The notes: generated by a model from the sequence alone, not told the origin. A stretch of DNA of 64,000 bases from Shouchella sp047238345 (GCF_047238345.1 NZ_JBDFMQ010000001.1:3038001-3102000), one strand, 5' to 3'; shown: positions 44,370 to 53,418, numbered from the stretch's first letter. A program made the numbers and translations.

Positions 44370-44395
44370 AAAAAGAGGGGTACCCCTCTTTTTTT
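44368..44395. terminator. Bidirectional terminator
   Basis: AAAAAAAGAGGGG-TA-CCCCTCTTTTTTT is a perfect palindrome serving the convergent acetyltransferase and the 118-residue protein gene, whose stop codon overlaps it. Confidence 0.93.
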
Positions 44396-44750
44396 AATGT
44401 TGCTTGTCTACTCTTGTCATATCTAAATCGTAATCGCCATCTTCTTTCTTTGTTTCAGCTGGCTTTGATTCAAAAATGCTGTTACGATTAATATTTAATT
44501 TTTCTGCAGCACGATCAGCATAAGGATCAGCCAATTGACTATCTTCATTTAGTACGAATTCTAACGCATTGATTTGCGTACGTAAGCGCTGCATTGTACG
44601 ATCTAAATAAATATATACTTGTTGCTCATGTTGATCCATTTGCTTAAATGATTCTTCATTTACTTTCATTTCTTTTACCTTATTAATACACTTGCCTAAT
44701 TCTTCACGTAGAATGTTTCGTTGTTCTTTCACTGTTGATACGTCTCTCAT
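44394..44750 (-). CDS. Conserved small helical protein, function unknown
   Basis: A 118-residue, highly charged protein. Residues 5-70 are predicted helical with heptad-like spacing (VKEQRNILREELGKCINKVK, YLDRTMQRLRTQINALEFVL), so a coiled coil is likely; the tail is acidic and disordered. No family is recognised. AAAGGATGACATGAC precedes the ATG, and it ends at a good terminator. Confidence 0.72.
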   Translation of the reverse strand: MRDVSTVKEQRNILREELGKCINKVKEMKVNEESFKQMDQHEQQVYIYLDRTMQRLRTQINALEFVLNEDSQLADPYADRAAEKLNINRNSIFESKPAETKKEDGDYDLDMTRVDKQH

Positions 44751-44876
44751 GTCATGTCATCCTTTCAATTCTTAAGCAGATTTATACTATTCTATGTGTC
44801 TACTTTCTAGTATAAAGGTTTCAAGTGAAAATATCAGCATATTCCAATGAATTCACAAAATTATTCGGACCGCTCA

Positions 44877-44905
44877 TTGACAGGGAAAGATTCATACGCT
44901 ACAAT
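44877..44905 (+). promoter_or_regulatory. SigA-type promoter of the marR gene
   Basis: TTGACA, 17-bp spacer, TACAAT. An imperfect palindrome ATTTCT-AATTCG-AGATAAAT starts 2 bp downstream and could be an autorepression operator. Confidence 0.75.
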
Positions 44906-44945
44906 TATTTCTAATTCGAGATAAATGCATTCGAGGTGATTTTCA

Positions 44946-45389
44946 ATGAAGACAGACGAACAAGACTCATTAAAGCTATTCACGGTTTTAACGAGAGCGA
45001 TGCAATCCGTCAAAACAAATGTGGAATTTGATATAAAGAAACATGGTTTCAACCCGACAGAATTTGCTGTACTTGAACTCCTCTATTCCAAAGGAGATCA
45101 AACCGTTCAAAAAATTGGTCAAAAAGTATTAATTGCAAGTAGTAGCATCACCTACGTCGTCGACAAGCTTGAAAAAAAAGAGATGATCGTTCGGAAACCT
45201 AGCCCAACGGATCGTCGTGTAACATTTGTTTCCATAACCGCTAAAGGAACGGATTGGATGGATGCCGTTTTTCCTAAACATGCAGCTGCACTTAGTTCAA
45301 TTTTTTCTCCTCTTGAAGCAAATGAAAAAAAGGCGTTAATTGAGTATTTGAAGCGTGTCGGTCTCCATGCAGAAGAAACCACACAATAA
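44946..45389 (+). CDS. MarR-family transcriptional regulator
   Basis: A 147-residue winged-helix regulator: FNPTEFAVLELLYSKGDQTV, KVLIASSSITYVVDKLEKKE (recognition helix) and the wing RKPSPTDRRVTFVSITAKG. Members respond to phenolics, quinones or oxidants. A nitroreductase gene follows 187 bp later on the same strand, which resembles MhqR/YodB-type control of quinone detoxification. The start follows GAGGTGATTTTCA. Confidence 0.92.
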   Translation: MKTDEQDSLKLFTVLTRAMQSVKTNVEFDIKKHGFNPTEFAVLELLYSKGDQTVQKIGQKVLIASSSITYVVDKLEKKEMIVRKPSPTDRRVTFVSITAKGTDWMDAVFPKHAAALSSIFSPLEANEKKALIEYLKRVGLHAEETTQ

Positions 45390-45576
45390 GAATTCCCCAT
45401 TTTATAAGCAAATGATTTGGTATTCCTCTCTTGAATCTTTTATGATAGGAACAAATACGCTTCCTCTTCGTAAGACAACGATTCACTTCTAGGCATCATC
45501 GCCTCTTTTAGCCTATTCGCGCATAATTACGAGAAATGTTAGAGAAAATAAAGTGATAAAGGAGTCATCATTTTAT

Positions 45577-46254
45577 ATGAGTAAATGGTCTCGTTTGTTT
45601 AAAAAAGATATTCAAACAGATAATTCAACCTGGGAAAACCCAGTGCCACCAGGAATACAAAAAGAAGGCACAGAGAAAGCGGACGACGATTTTTATCAAG
45701 CCATTGAAAATCGACGATCAATCTATGTGCTAAGCAAAGATACTGTTCAATCTGACAAAGAGATTAAAGCGTTAATTGAGCAAAATCTTCAATCCGCACC
45801 TTTTTACGCGGACACCCCTTCTAGCCGTGTTGTTTCGCTTCTTCATGATGAACATGATCGGTTTTGGCAACAAACACGACAAACGTTACGCTCCATCATG
45901 GATTACAGTGATTTTGTTGATACACAAGCAAAACTAGAAATGTTTGAACATGCATATGGAACCATTCTTTTCTTTGAAGACGAAAAAATGTTCTCCACTT
46001 CTTACACGGAGTCGATTGCACAACAATATGCGGGCATGCTTCAATTCTCCATCTGGGTATCCCTTGAAGCAAATGGATTTGGTGCTTCGCTTCAGCACTA
46101 CAATCCAATGATTGACGATAATGTGAAACAAACTTGGAACCTTCCATCAAGCTGGAAACTCGGTGCACAAATGCCGTTCGGAAGACCGCATGAATATCCA
46201 AATGCAAAAGAGTTTCGCCCTATAAATACTCGCTTTAAGATTGAAGATTCGTGA
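45577..46254 (+). CDS. Nitroreductase family protein (HBN1/MhqN-like)
   Basis: A 225-residue FMN-dependent oxidoreductase: FYQAIENRRSIYVLSKDTVQ (FMN phosphate-binding), SAPFYADTPSSRVVSLLHDE, MLQFSIWVSLEANGFGASLQ and QMPFGRPHEYPNAKEF. It belongs to the HBN1/'fatty acid repression' branch. It probably reduces quinones or nitroaromatics and is likely controlled by the upstream MarR protein. AAGGAG lies 12 nt before the chosen ATG, a long spacing. Confidence 0.88.
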   Translation: MSKWSRLFKKDIQTDNSTWENPVPPGIQKEGTEKADDDFYQAIENRRSIYVLSKDTVQSDKEIKALIEQNLQSAPFYADTPSSRVVSLLHDEHDRFWQQTRQTLRSIMDYSDFVDTQAKLEMFEHAYGTILFFEDEKMFSTSYTESIAQQYAGMLQFSIWVSLEANGFGASLQHYNPMIDDNVKQTWNLPSSWKLGAQMPFGRPHEYPNAKEFRPINTRFKIEDS

Positions 46255-46291
46255 TGATACGAATCTTTTTTCGTTCCCTTTAAAATAAGGT

Positions 46292-46320
46292 TTGACAAGT
46301 TTCCCTTTGCGTTGTAAAGT
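46292..46320 (+). promoter_or_regulatory. SigA-type promoter of the mgtE leader
   Basis: TTGACA, 17-bp spacer, TAAAGT, 18 bp before the M-box RNA. Confidence 0.65.
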
Positions 46321-46337
46321 GAAGTTTGCAAGAAATT

Positions 46338-46508
46338 ATATGCCCTCGTTAGGTGAGGCTCCTGTGCTGGAGATACGCTGCTACCCAAAAATGTCCAAAG
46401 ACGCCAATGGGTCAACAGAAACCATCGACATAAGGTGGTTTTTAATGTAGCTGGATTGCGTTTCCTATGCCGCACAGTGCTAAAGCTCTACGAATGGAGG
46501 AGAGTTCG
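46338..46508 (+). ncRNA. M-box (ykoK) magnesium riboswitch
   Basis: M-box segments are clear: CTCGTTAGGTGAGGCTCCTG, GGAGATACGCTGCTACCC, ACGCCAATGGGTCAACAG, CGACATAAGGTGG, TAATGTAGCTGGAT and the 3' part TGCTAAAGCTCTACGAATGG. It should terminate mgtE transcription when Mg2+ is plentiful. It fills most of the 446-bp gap before mgtE. Confidence 0.95.
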
Positions 46509-46540
46509 ATGATACGATATGTTTTTTTAGTATGCGTTCA

Positions 46541-46574
46541 AACCGCCTCCATGTTAATGAGGCGGTTTTTTATT
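46541..46574 (+). terminator. Terminator of the M-box riboswitch
   Basis: AACCGCCTC and GAGGCGGTT with a 9-nt loop, then T-rich sequence, 126 nt before mgtE. Confidence 0.9.
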
Positions 46575-46700
46575 TTTCTAAAAGGTGGTGGTGTGGGATG
46601 GATAGTTTACCCAAACCGAGGATAGGCTTAAGAAAAATAGGAAGGGAGCCATTCCACACGAATTGTATGGTTCTCTCCTAAGAAGTAGGAGGAGATCACG

Positions 46701-48071
46701 ATGGATAAACTAAAAACAGACCGGAAACGGAATGAATATAAAAAAGAAATTGTCAAACACCTTGAGTCTCGAAACTTAAAAGCTTTTCGCGAGACGTTTC
46801 TAGAGTTACACCCTACAGATCAAGTCGAACTTTTTCATGAGATTGAACGCCCACAGCAAAAGCAAGTGTTGCTTTTTCTAAGTCCAGCTGAATTCGCTGA
46901 CCTGTTTGAAGGATTAGAACTTGAAGACCAACTCATTGTCTTTGAAGGCTTGAGCTACCAATATGCTGTCTCAATGTTTAATACAATGTCCGCTGATGAC
47001 GTGGCGGATTTCCTAGCTGAAATTGATTCTGATCGAGCAGACGACATTTTAAGTTCAATGGACTTAGAAGAAGCAAAACGAGTCGAAGAATTAATGGCTT
47101 ACGCACCTAAAACAGCTGGTGCCATTATGACAAAAGAGTTCGTGCGCTTATCTGTTGAATCATCTGCCAAAGAAGTCATCGCCGAACTTCGAGAATCAGC
47201 TCCGAACGCGGAAACGATCTATTATCTTTACGTTGTTGATCAACAGCAAAAACTAGCAGGCGTTGTGTCGTTACGGGATTTAATCATCGCTACACCAGAG
47301 ATGACGGTCGAGGAAATTATGAGTACACAAGTGGTATCCGTTAGCGAGCACGAAGACCAAGAAGATGTTGCTCGCTTAATTAAAGAATACGACTTCCTTG
47401 CTGTACCTGTTGTCACACCAGAAAAACGACTTGTCGGGATCATTACAGTCGATGACGTCATTGATGTATTAGAAGAAGAAACAACAGAGGACTTTGATGA
47501 GTTCGCTGCAACAAGAGGGGCAACAGACCTTTCCTTGACGGCCGTTACGGCAGCACGTAAGCGAGCGCCGTGGTTAATTCTTCTAATGTTCTTCGGCTTA
47601 ATTACTGCCAATATTATTGGTCAATTTGAGTCGACGCTTGAACAAGTTGTGTTGCTCGCCGCCTTTATGCCGCTTATTATGGGTACTGCCGGTAATACTG
47701 GAACACAATCACTAGCGGTTGCCGTTCGTGGTATTGCAACAGGGTCATTTGATCGCGGTGGAGTTTGGAAGACCGTTAAACGTGAACTTGGCACTGGTGT
47801 CATTCTTGGGATTGTATGTATGGTTGTACTGATGGGTATTATCTATCTCTTTTACAACGGTGACTTTATTCTAGCATTTACAGTTGGTTTCTCTCTCTTT
47901 GCAGCACTAAGTGTTGCTGCAGTAATTGGTGCAACGGTTCCTGTTGCCATAAATAAATTAAAAATTGATCCTGCCGTTGCATCGGGCCCATTTATTACAA
48001 CACTCAATGACATTATTAGTTTAATGATTTATTTCACAATCGCAACGACCCTTCTTGATCAACTCTTATAA
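46701..48071 (+). CDS. mgtE: Magnesium transporter MgtE
   Basis: A 456-residue Mg2+ channel: N domain (residues 1-130, LHPTDQVELFHEIE), two CBS domains (about 135-255, AGAIMTKEFVRLSVESSAKE, VEEIMSTQVVSVSEHEDQED) and five C-terminal helices with FMPLIMGTAGNTGTQSLAVA and ATVPVAINKLKIDPAVASGP. The cytosolic domain closes the pore at high Mg2+. GTAGGAGGAGATCACG precedes the start. Confidence 0.97.
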   Translation: MDKLKTDRKRNEYKKEIVKHLESRNLKAFRETFLELHPTDQVELFHEIERPQQKQVLLFLSPAEFADLFEGLELEDQLIVFEGLSYQYAVSMFNTMSADDVADFLAEIDSDRADDILSSMDLEEAKRVEELMAYAPKTAGAIMTKEFVRLSVESSAKEVIAELRESAPNAETIYYLYVVDQQQKLAGVVSLRDLIIATPEMTVEEIMSTQVVSVSEHEDQEDVARLIKEYDFLAVPVVTPEKRLVGIITVDDVIDVLEEETTEDFDEFAATRGATDLSLTAVTAARKRAPWLILLMFFGLITANIIGQFESTLEQVVLLAAFMPLIMGTAGNTGTQSLAVAVRGIATGSFDRGGVWKTVKRELGTGVILGIVCMVVLMGIIYLFYNGDFILAFTVGFSLFAALSVAAVIGATVPVAINKLKIDPAVASGPFITTLNDIISLMIYFTIATTLLDQLL

Positions 48072-48082
48072 TGAACGTACAG

Positions 48083-48115
48083 CACGTCAGGCATTTACTG
48101 CTTGACGTGTTTTTA
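48083..48115 (+). terminator. Terminator after mgtE
   Basis: CACGTCA and TGACGTG with a short loop, followed by T5. Confidence 0.85.
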
Positions 48116-48213
48116 TATGAGAAAGGCTTATCCTTGCTAAATTAGGATTTTATGTGGTTAAATGCAATCAAACAAGTATTAAAAAGTAGATTATGTAAGG
48201 AAAAGGAGTTCAA

Positions 48214-49263
48214 ATGTCTAGAGAACAGCGAAAGCAAGACCATATTCAAGAAGCGATTCAACAACATCACACTCGTTCCCCTTTTGACGACATCCATTTT
48301 ATTCATCAAACCCTTGCAACATCAACGTTCGATCAATGCAATTTAGAAACAACCTTTTTAAACCAATCAATCTCAGCTCCTTTCCTGATTAACGCAATGA
48401 CTGGTGGAGGTGGCGAAAAAACGACCCGGATCAACCAACAGTTAGCCGAAGCAGCTCGACACTTTCGAATCCCTATGGCGGTTGGCTCACAAATGGCAGC
48501 TATAAAAGAAAAACAGCAGGAGCATACATACCGAATTATTCGCGATGTTGCGCCGGACACATTTTTTTTAGCGAATCTAGGGGCTGAAGCTACTGTAGAG
48601 GATGCATTGCGCGCTATTGACATGATTGACGCAAACGCCTTACAGATTCATTTTAACCACATTCAAGAACTTGCAATGCCAGAGGGTGACCGAGACTTTT
48701 CGAAACGAGTCGCTCATTTAGAGAAAATTGTCGCCTCCAGTCCAGTCCCTGTAATTGCAAAAGAAGTTGGATTTGGTATGACACAGGAAGCCGTAAAACA
48801 ACTTTACGAAGTCGGTGTTCATGCTGTTGATGTGAGTGGAGCTGGCGGAACCAATTTTTCACAAATTGAAAACGCGCGTCGTCACCTCCCTCTATCTTTT
48901 TTTAACAACTGGGGTATCGAAACACCTACTGCGCTCATTGAAGCAACAACATTACGACTTCCTATTCCGCTCATCGCATCTGGAGGCATTGCATCAAGCT
49001 TAGACATTGCAAAAGCACTCTCGCTCGGTGCGTCAGTTGCAGGGATGTCAGGGCTTTTTATCAAAACGCTCCAAACAAAAGGTTATGATGCGCTTATTTT
49101 ATGTATGGAGCAAATCATAGAAGACTTACGCTACATTATGACTGCCTTAAACGTTCATACCATCCCCGAATTAAAAAACGTCCCTCTTTTAATAAAAGGA
49201 GAGACGCATCATTGGTTAACGGAACGAGGCATTGATACGAAGGCGTTTGCTCAACGTACGTAG
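48214..49263 (+). CDS. fni: Isopentenyl-diphosphate delta-isomerase, type II (FMN)
   Basis: A 349-residue flavoenzyme interconverting IPP and DMAPP: FLINAMTGGGGEKTTRINQQ, MAVGSQMAAIKE, LQIHFNHIQELAMPEGDRDF, KEVGFGMTQEAVKQL, VDVSGAGGTNFSQIEN and IASGGIASSLDIAKALSLGA. AAGGAAAAGGAGTTCAA precedes the start. Its last 13 bp overlap the 3' end of convergent yndJ. Confidence 0.95.
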   Translation: MSREQRKQDHIQEAIQQHHTRSPFDDIHFIHQTLATSTFDQCNLETTFLNQSISAPFLINAMTGGGGEKTTRINQQLAEAARHFRIPMAVGSQMAAIKEKQQEHTYRIIRDVAPDTFFLANLGAEATVEDALRAIDMIDANALQIHFNHIQELAMPEGDRDFSKRVAHLEKIVASSPVPVIAKEVGFGMTQEAVKQLYEVGVHAVDVSGAGGTNFSQIENARRHLPLSFFNNWGIETPTALIEATTLRLPIPLIASGGIASSLDIAKALSLGASVAGMSGLFIKTLQTKGYDALILCMEQIIEDLRYIMTALNVHTIPELKNVPLLIKGETHHWLTERGIDTKAFAQRT

Positions 49264-50870
49264 TCGTGTTCGTTTGCCTCATGAATCTGATAATGAATGG
49301 TTAGCATTTTTTTACGAAAAACGTAAATGGTATGGACCGCTTTTAAGCCACTCTCATCCTCGATTAAATGAAACACTTCCCGTAGCGGCGTCTTCCATGT
49401 CCACTTCCACAAGGAGACATAGACGCCGGTGAAACGGTCATAATTGTTCCCCACTAAATAAAGTCCGTCTTTTTCATCATTTAATGGTAGTAGCACCGCT
49501 GACATCACTCCAATTGGCAGCGGTAATTGAATAAAATTATAGCGTTTTTCAGCTAACCAGCTTGAATAATAAGCTGTTAAAATGGGTTCGTGGGTATCCG
49601 CATGTTTTCGAACCCAAACCGATGTCTGTTCATCTGAAAATTTATAAGTGTCCCCTTTCATCGCCACAAGACCAGGCGGTAAGTACAATTGTTTCATGTT
49701 TTTCGTTACCCTTATAATAAGTGGCAATACAAACGTAAACGGTCGATGCCACGAAATATTTGCTGATAAATGATAGTGGCTCGTTTTTTCATGGAAAGAA
49801 CGGATTGATGGCTTCACAAGAGTAGGGTTAAACTGCTCATGGCGATAAGCTCCCCAATCTTCAATTAGTTCGTTTTTTGGAATGAGAGGGAGATGTGTAA
49901 ACAAACGATCTTGAATAAACGCGCGACCTCGTATCGAGTGATTTGGAAACTTGTGTTCAGCGACTTCTTGCTCCGGTTTAACGGACAACCATACGATAAT
50001 GGATAAAAGCGCAAATCCAAATGCGTTCGCCATCCCGTGATACCGAACCATGTCAGGAATTGACAGCCTTTGTGGAGCCCAAGCTAAGCCCGCACTATAC
50101 AAGTAAGATAGCACCATCGTCGCAATAAGAATCGCCATTGCAACGAAAAGACCAAACTTTATAAGCCCTTTTAGAAGAAGGCTATAGCGAATTGCCGCTA
50201 ATGCGAACCAAATGACAAACCAAATATAAATTAACACGAGAACCGGCTCCAGCGGTGGTCCAACTTCGATGCCAATTGCCACTAAAAAAGGACCAGCAAG
50301 TAACCCAGCCGCCATTGTTGAAAATCCAGCCATATTCACATTAATCTGTTTTAACCACCGGCCAAACATCCCGGCCATAATCGGCAATACAAACGCGGAA
50401 TAATGAAAATGAATCGCCGTAAGATCAATAATCGTTTGACTATAAGAGAGGAAGCGCCCAGCGTCAAGAGCCGATAGGACAAACCAACCTCCTCCGATTG
50501 CCAAATAGAGACACCCAACAAAAAGCAAGACTTCTTCTGCATCGCGAAATCCTTGTAAAGACAAGCGAAAAAAGCCAAAACTAGCCACGATGATCGTAGC
50601 GATTAACCATATAACGGAAAAAACGGTTGCCCCTATCGGGTTTTCCAGACTTAAAGAAAGCAAACCTGCGAGTGAAAAGAGGACGAGCCACGGCTTGAAC
50701 CGTTCTAACAGCAATATGTATGGCGTTTGTTCATTCGTCTTTATAAGTAAATTTACCGTTAATGGCACAATGACCATTACCGCAAACCCTAATCCTAAAT
50801 CAATCCCGCCAGGTTGAAACCAAAACGCCCAGAAAACAAAAAGCATACTATGTAGGAAATAATACAGCAT
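49251..50870 (-). CDS. yndJ: YndJ-like multi-helix membrane protein
   Basis: A 539-residue protein with about nine membrane helices in residues 1-300 (LSALDAGRFLSYSQTIIDL, IHFHYSAFVLPIMAGMFGRW, MVRYHGMANAFGFALLSIIV) and a soluble C-terminal domain of about 230 residues (GAYRHEQFNPTLVKPSIRSF, YLVGNNYDRFTGVYVSLWKW). Length and layout match B. subtilis YndJ (about 543 residues), whose function is unknown. The start is the ATG in a TAATG overlap with the araC stop, with GGAGTGGGAATA as ribosome binding site, so it is translationally coupled to the regulator. Confidence 0.87.
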   Translation of the reverse strand: MLYYFLHSMLFVFWAFWFQPGGIDLGLGFAVMVIVPLTVNLLIKTNEQTPYILLLERFKPWLVLFSLAGLLSLSLENPIGATVFSVIWLIATIIVASFGFFRLSLQGFRDAEEVLLFVGCLYLAIGGGWFVLSALDAGRFLSYSQTIIDLTAIHFHYSAFVLPIMAGMFGRWLKQINVNMAGFSTMAAGLLAGPFLVAIGIEVGPPLEPVLVLIYIWFVIWFALAAIRYSLLLKGLIKFGLFVAMAILIATMVLSYLYSAGLAWAPQRLSIPDMVRYHGMANAFGFALLSIIVWLSVKPEQEVAEHKFPNHSIRGRAFIQDRLFTHLPLIPKNELIEDWGAYRHEQFNPTLVKPSIRSFHEKTSHYHLSANISWHRPFTFVLPLIIRVTKNMKQLYLPPGLVAMKGDTYKFSDEQTSVWVRKHADTHEPILTAYYSSWLAEKRYNFIQLPLPIGVMSAVLLPLNDEKDGLYLVGNNYDRFTGVYVSLWKWTWKTPLREVFHLIEDESGLKAVHTIYVFRKKMLTIHYQIHEANEHDYVR

Positions 50871-51757
50871 TATTCCCACTCCGTAATAACATAATTAATC
50901 AAATGAACATCTTCATTTTTTCGAAATTTGCTGGCAGAGACTCCAACCGTCTTTTTAAAAAGTTTTGTGAAATAATTCGCATCATCTATCCCTACTTGAT
51001 GAGCCACTTCCGCAACCGTCAAATCCGTTTTTGATAAAAGGTAAGCCGCTTTTTTCATTCGTAAAATTGATAGGTATTGCATAGGTGTGATTTGCATCTC
51101 CTCCTTGAATTGCTTGATAAAATAGTATTTTGATAGACCAATATGGCGAGCAATATACGACAGGTCCATCGGTTGCTCGAGGTTTTCTTTCATAACAGTA
51201 ATGGCTTGAGCAATCGGCTGCTTTACTTTTTTTCTCTCGGGAACATCAAGAAAATGGAACAGCGTCATCATGAATTCATACGCACGTTGTGAGCCAATAT
51301 ACGAATGATTAATTTCTCCAGCCTGTGTCTCAGACAAGAGTCTTAGCAATAATCGGATTGGTGCTGCCTCTTGCTCAATTGAAAGCACAGGACCATATTT
51401 TTCTAGTAGATGATGATGAATAGTAAGCGCTTCTTTTCCCTCTAACGTAATATAAATAAATTCCCAGTCAGCAGTTGCTTCTTTAGGATAGTAGTATTGG
51501 TGATCACTTGGGATGGCGACAAAGAAGGCTTGCTGTTCACCAATTTGAAAAACTTGATCATCATACGCTAATTCACCTTGTCCAGCTAACGTATATTGGA
51601 ACACAATTTTTTCTTTTTCCATTCTTGTTTTCCCGTTCCAATAATAATTTGGATTGTTGACTACTTCCCAACCAATATTCCAGATATTCACTTGAAACGG
51701 ATATGGATTTTCTTGAAAACGAAAGCCATATGAGGCTTTGCTAAACTGATCAATCAA
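50870..51757 (-). CDS. AraC-family regulator with cupin domain, probable melA regulator
   Basis: A 295-residue regulator: N-terminal AraC-binding cupin (IVFQYTLAGQGELAYDDQVF, FFVAIPSDHQYYYPKEA) and two C-terminal helix-turn-helices (MDLSYIARHIGLSKYYFIKQ, DLTVAEVAHQVGIDDANYFT). It is divergent from the alpha-galactosidase gene melA with 159 bp between, so sensing an alpha-galactoside and activating melA is likely. GGAGAGGAGGGTGCTAG precedes the start. Confidence 0.9.
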   Translation of the reverse strand: MIDQFSKASYGFRFQENPYPFQVNIWNIGWEVVNNPNYYWNGKTRMEKEKIVFQYTLAGQGELAYDDQVFQIGEQQAFFVAIPSDHQYYYPKEATADWEFIYITLEGKEALTIHHHLLEKYGPVLSIEQEAAPIRLLLRLLSETQAGEINHSYIGSQRAYEFMMTLFHFLDVPERKKVKQPIAQAITVMKENLEQPMDLSYIARHIGLSKYYFIKQFKEEMQITPMQYLSILRMKKAAYLLSKTDLTVAEVAHQVGIDDANYFTKLFKKTVGVSASKFRKNEDVHLINYVITEWE

Positions 51758-51815
51758 CTAGCACCCTCCTCTCCTTTTTAGTATAACGAAGATTATGCGA
51801 CTCGACTACCTCTGT

Positions 51816-51830
51816 TTGTAAGCGCAATAA
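51816..51830. promoter_or_regulatory. cre site upstream of melA
   Basis: TTGTAAGCGCAATAA matches the CcpA consensus WTGNAARCGNWWWCA except at one position. A TATACT -10 for melA lies at 51881-51886 with no good -35, consistent with activation by the divergent AraC protein and repression by CcpA. Confidence 0.65.
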
Positions 51831-51916
51831 TTTCCATAAAGTTAACAGCAATTTTCTACTACTTTTCCCCTCTCCCTCACTATACTAAGGGTATAAACAT
51901 ATGGAGGTTGAGACGT

Positions 51917-53218
51917 ATGAAGAAAATTACCTTTATTGGTGCCGGTAGTACCATTTTTGCAAAAAATGTGCTTGGAGACTGTATGCACGTTGAAGCTTTA
52001 CAAGGATTTGAATTCGCTTTGTTTGATATTGATCACACCCGCTTACAAGAATCTTACTCTCTCTTATCACAATTAAGAGACAATCTTCAATCAACTGTCA
52101 CAATAAAAAGATATGATGATCGCAAAGAAGCGTTACGTGGAGCAAGCTATATCATTAATGCGATTCAAGTCGGAGGATACAAGCCTAGTACGGTTATTGA
52201 TTTTGACATTCCAAAAAAATATGGCTTACGTCAAACAATCGGCGATACAATTGGAATTGGCGGGCTTTTCCGTTCACTTCGAACGATTCCTGTCATGCTT
52301 GATATCGCTAAAGACATTGAAGAAGTTGCGCCTGACGCTTGGTTCTTAAATTATACGAACCCAATGGCAGCTCTTACCGGTACATTATCACGTTTCACAA
52401 ATGTGAAAAACGTTGGACTTTGCCATAGTGTGCAAGTATGTACCCGTGATCTTTTTAAACATCTAGATATGGACCACACTGGAATTCAAGAAAAAATTGC
52501 TGGGATTAATCACGTTGCCTGGTTGCTCGAAGTAACAAAGGATGGCGTTGATTTATACCCAGAAATTAAACGGCGTGCAAGAGAAAAAAGCAAAGAAACC
52601 CATCACGATATGGTCCGGTTTGAGTTAATGCAGCGCTTTGGTTATTACCTTACAGAATCATCGGAGCATAATGCAGAGTACCATCCATACTTTATCAAGT
52701 CTGCATACCCAGAGTTAATTGAACGCTTTAACATTCCCCTAGATGAGTATCCGAGACGGTGCGTAAACCAAATTGAAGGTTGGGAAAAAATGAAACAATC
52801 CCTCGTTAACAATGGAGCGATTACCCATGATCGTTCCATTGAATACGGTTCACGCATTCTTGAAGCGATGGAAACTGGTCAACCGTTCTTATTCGGCGGG
52901 AATGTCTTAAATCAAGGCGGCTTAATTGCCAACTTACCAACAAACGCATGTGTTGAAGTGCAATGTATCGCTGATCGTTCTGGCGTCACACCAACCCATG
53001 TCGGCAATCTCCCAGAACAACTTGCTGCTGTGAATCGTACAAACATTAACACTCAACTCCTAACGATTGAAGCAGCCATTACCCGCAAGAGGGATCACAT
53101 TTACCATGCTGCGATGCTTGACCCTCATACATCAGCAGAACTATCAATTGACGATATTGTCGCCTTATGCGATGACTTAATTGACGCGCATGGAGACTAT
53201 TTACCAAGCTATAGCTAA
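51917..53218 (+). CDS. melA: Alpha-galactosidase, GH4 (NAD and Mn dependent)
   Basis: A 433-residue GH4 enzyme. NAD fold: KKITFIGAGSTIFAKNVLGD; metal ligands Cys169 (GLCHSVQ) and His199 (GINHVAW); also LNYTNPMAALTG and SSEHNAEYHPYFIK. The sequence follows B. subtilis MelA almost block for block, so alpha-galactosidase is preferred over the GH4 alpha-galacturonidase LplD. It would split melibiose/raffinose-type sugars in the cytoplasm. ATG 51917 follows GGAGGTTGAGACGT. Confidence 0.93.
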   Translation: MKKITFIGAGSTIFAKNVLGDCMHVEALQGFEFALFDIDHTRLQESYSLLSQLRDNLQSTVTIKRYDDRKEALRGASYIINAIQVGGYKPSTVIDFDIPKKYGLRQTIGDTIGIGGLFRSLRTIPVMLDIAKDIEEVAPDAWFLNYTNPMAALTGTLSRFTNVKNVGLCHSVQVCTRDLFKHLDMDHTGIQEKIAGINHVAWLLEVTKDGVDLYPEIKRRAREKSKETHHDMVRFELMQRFGYYLTESSEHNAEYHPYFIKSAYPELIERFNIPLDEYPRRCVNQIEGWEKMKQSLVNNGAITHDRSIEYGSRILEAMETGQPFLFGGNVLNQGGLIANLPTNACVEVQCIADRSGVTPTHVGNLPEQLAAVNRTNINTQLLTIEAAITRKRDHIYHAAMLDPHTSAELSIDDIVALCDDLIDAHGDYLPSYS

Positions 53219-53227
53219 TATTTTTCA

Positions 53228-53263
53228 AACCCCACGATTCCTTAATAAGGACGTGGGGTTTTT
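53228..53263 (+). terminator. Terminator after melA
   Basis: AACCCCACG and CGTGGGGTT with a 15-nt loop, then T-rich sequence. Confidence 0.9.
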
Positions 53264-53287
53264 CATGTTTATCAAATAATCACTCAC

Positions 53288-53298
53288 ATTTCCCAATA
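53288..53298. promoter_or_regulatory. TTTCCCAATA box upstream of sigO
   Basis: A single copy of the element also found upstream of aprE and in the vpr/abgT gap, here 120 bp before the sigO start. Confidence 0.35.
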
Positions 53299-53418
53299 GA
53301 GACATGCTTGATAACCGAACAATTGTTCTGTATAATTTTCTATACGAAAATATGTTCGTATTTTTATTTTCGAAAAAACTTTTCTCTATATGAACTAGAG
53401 GTCAAGGAGGTCATTTAT

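Noticed and set aside
51917..53218. GH4 protein as alpha-galacturonidase LplD, given the nearby lpl genes
   Set aside because: The sequence matches MelA throughout and the gene is on the opposite strand beside an AraC regulator, not in the lpl unit.
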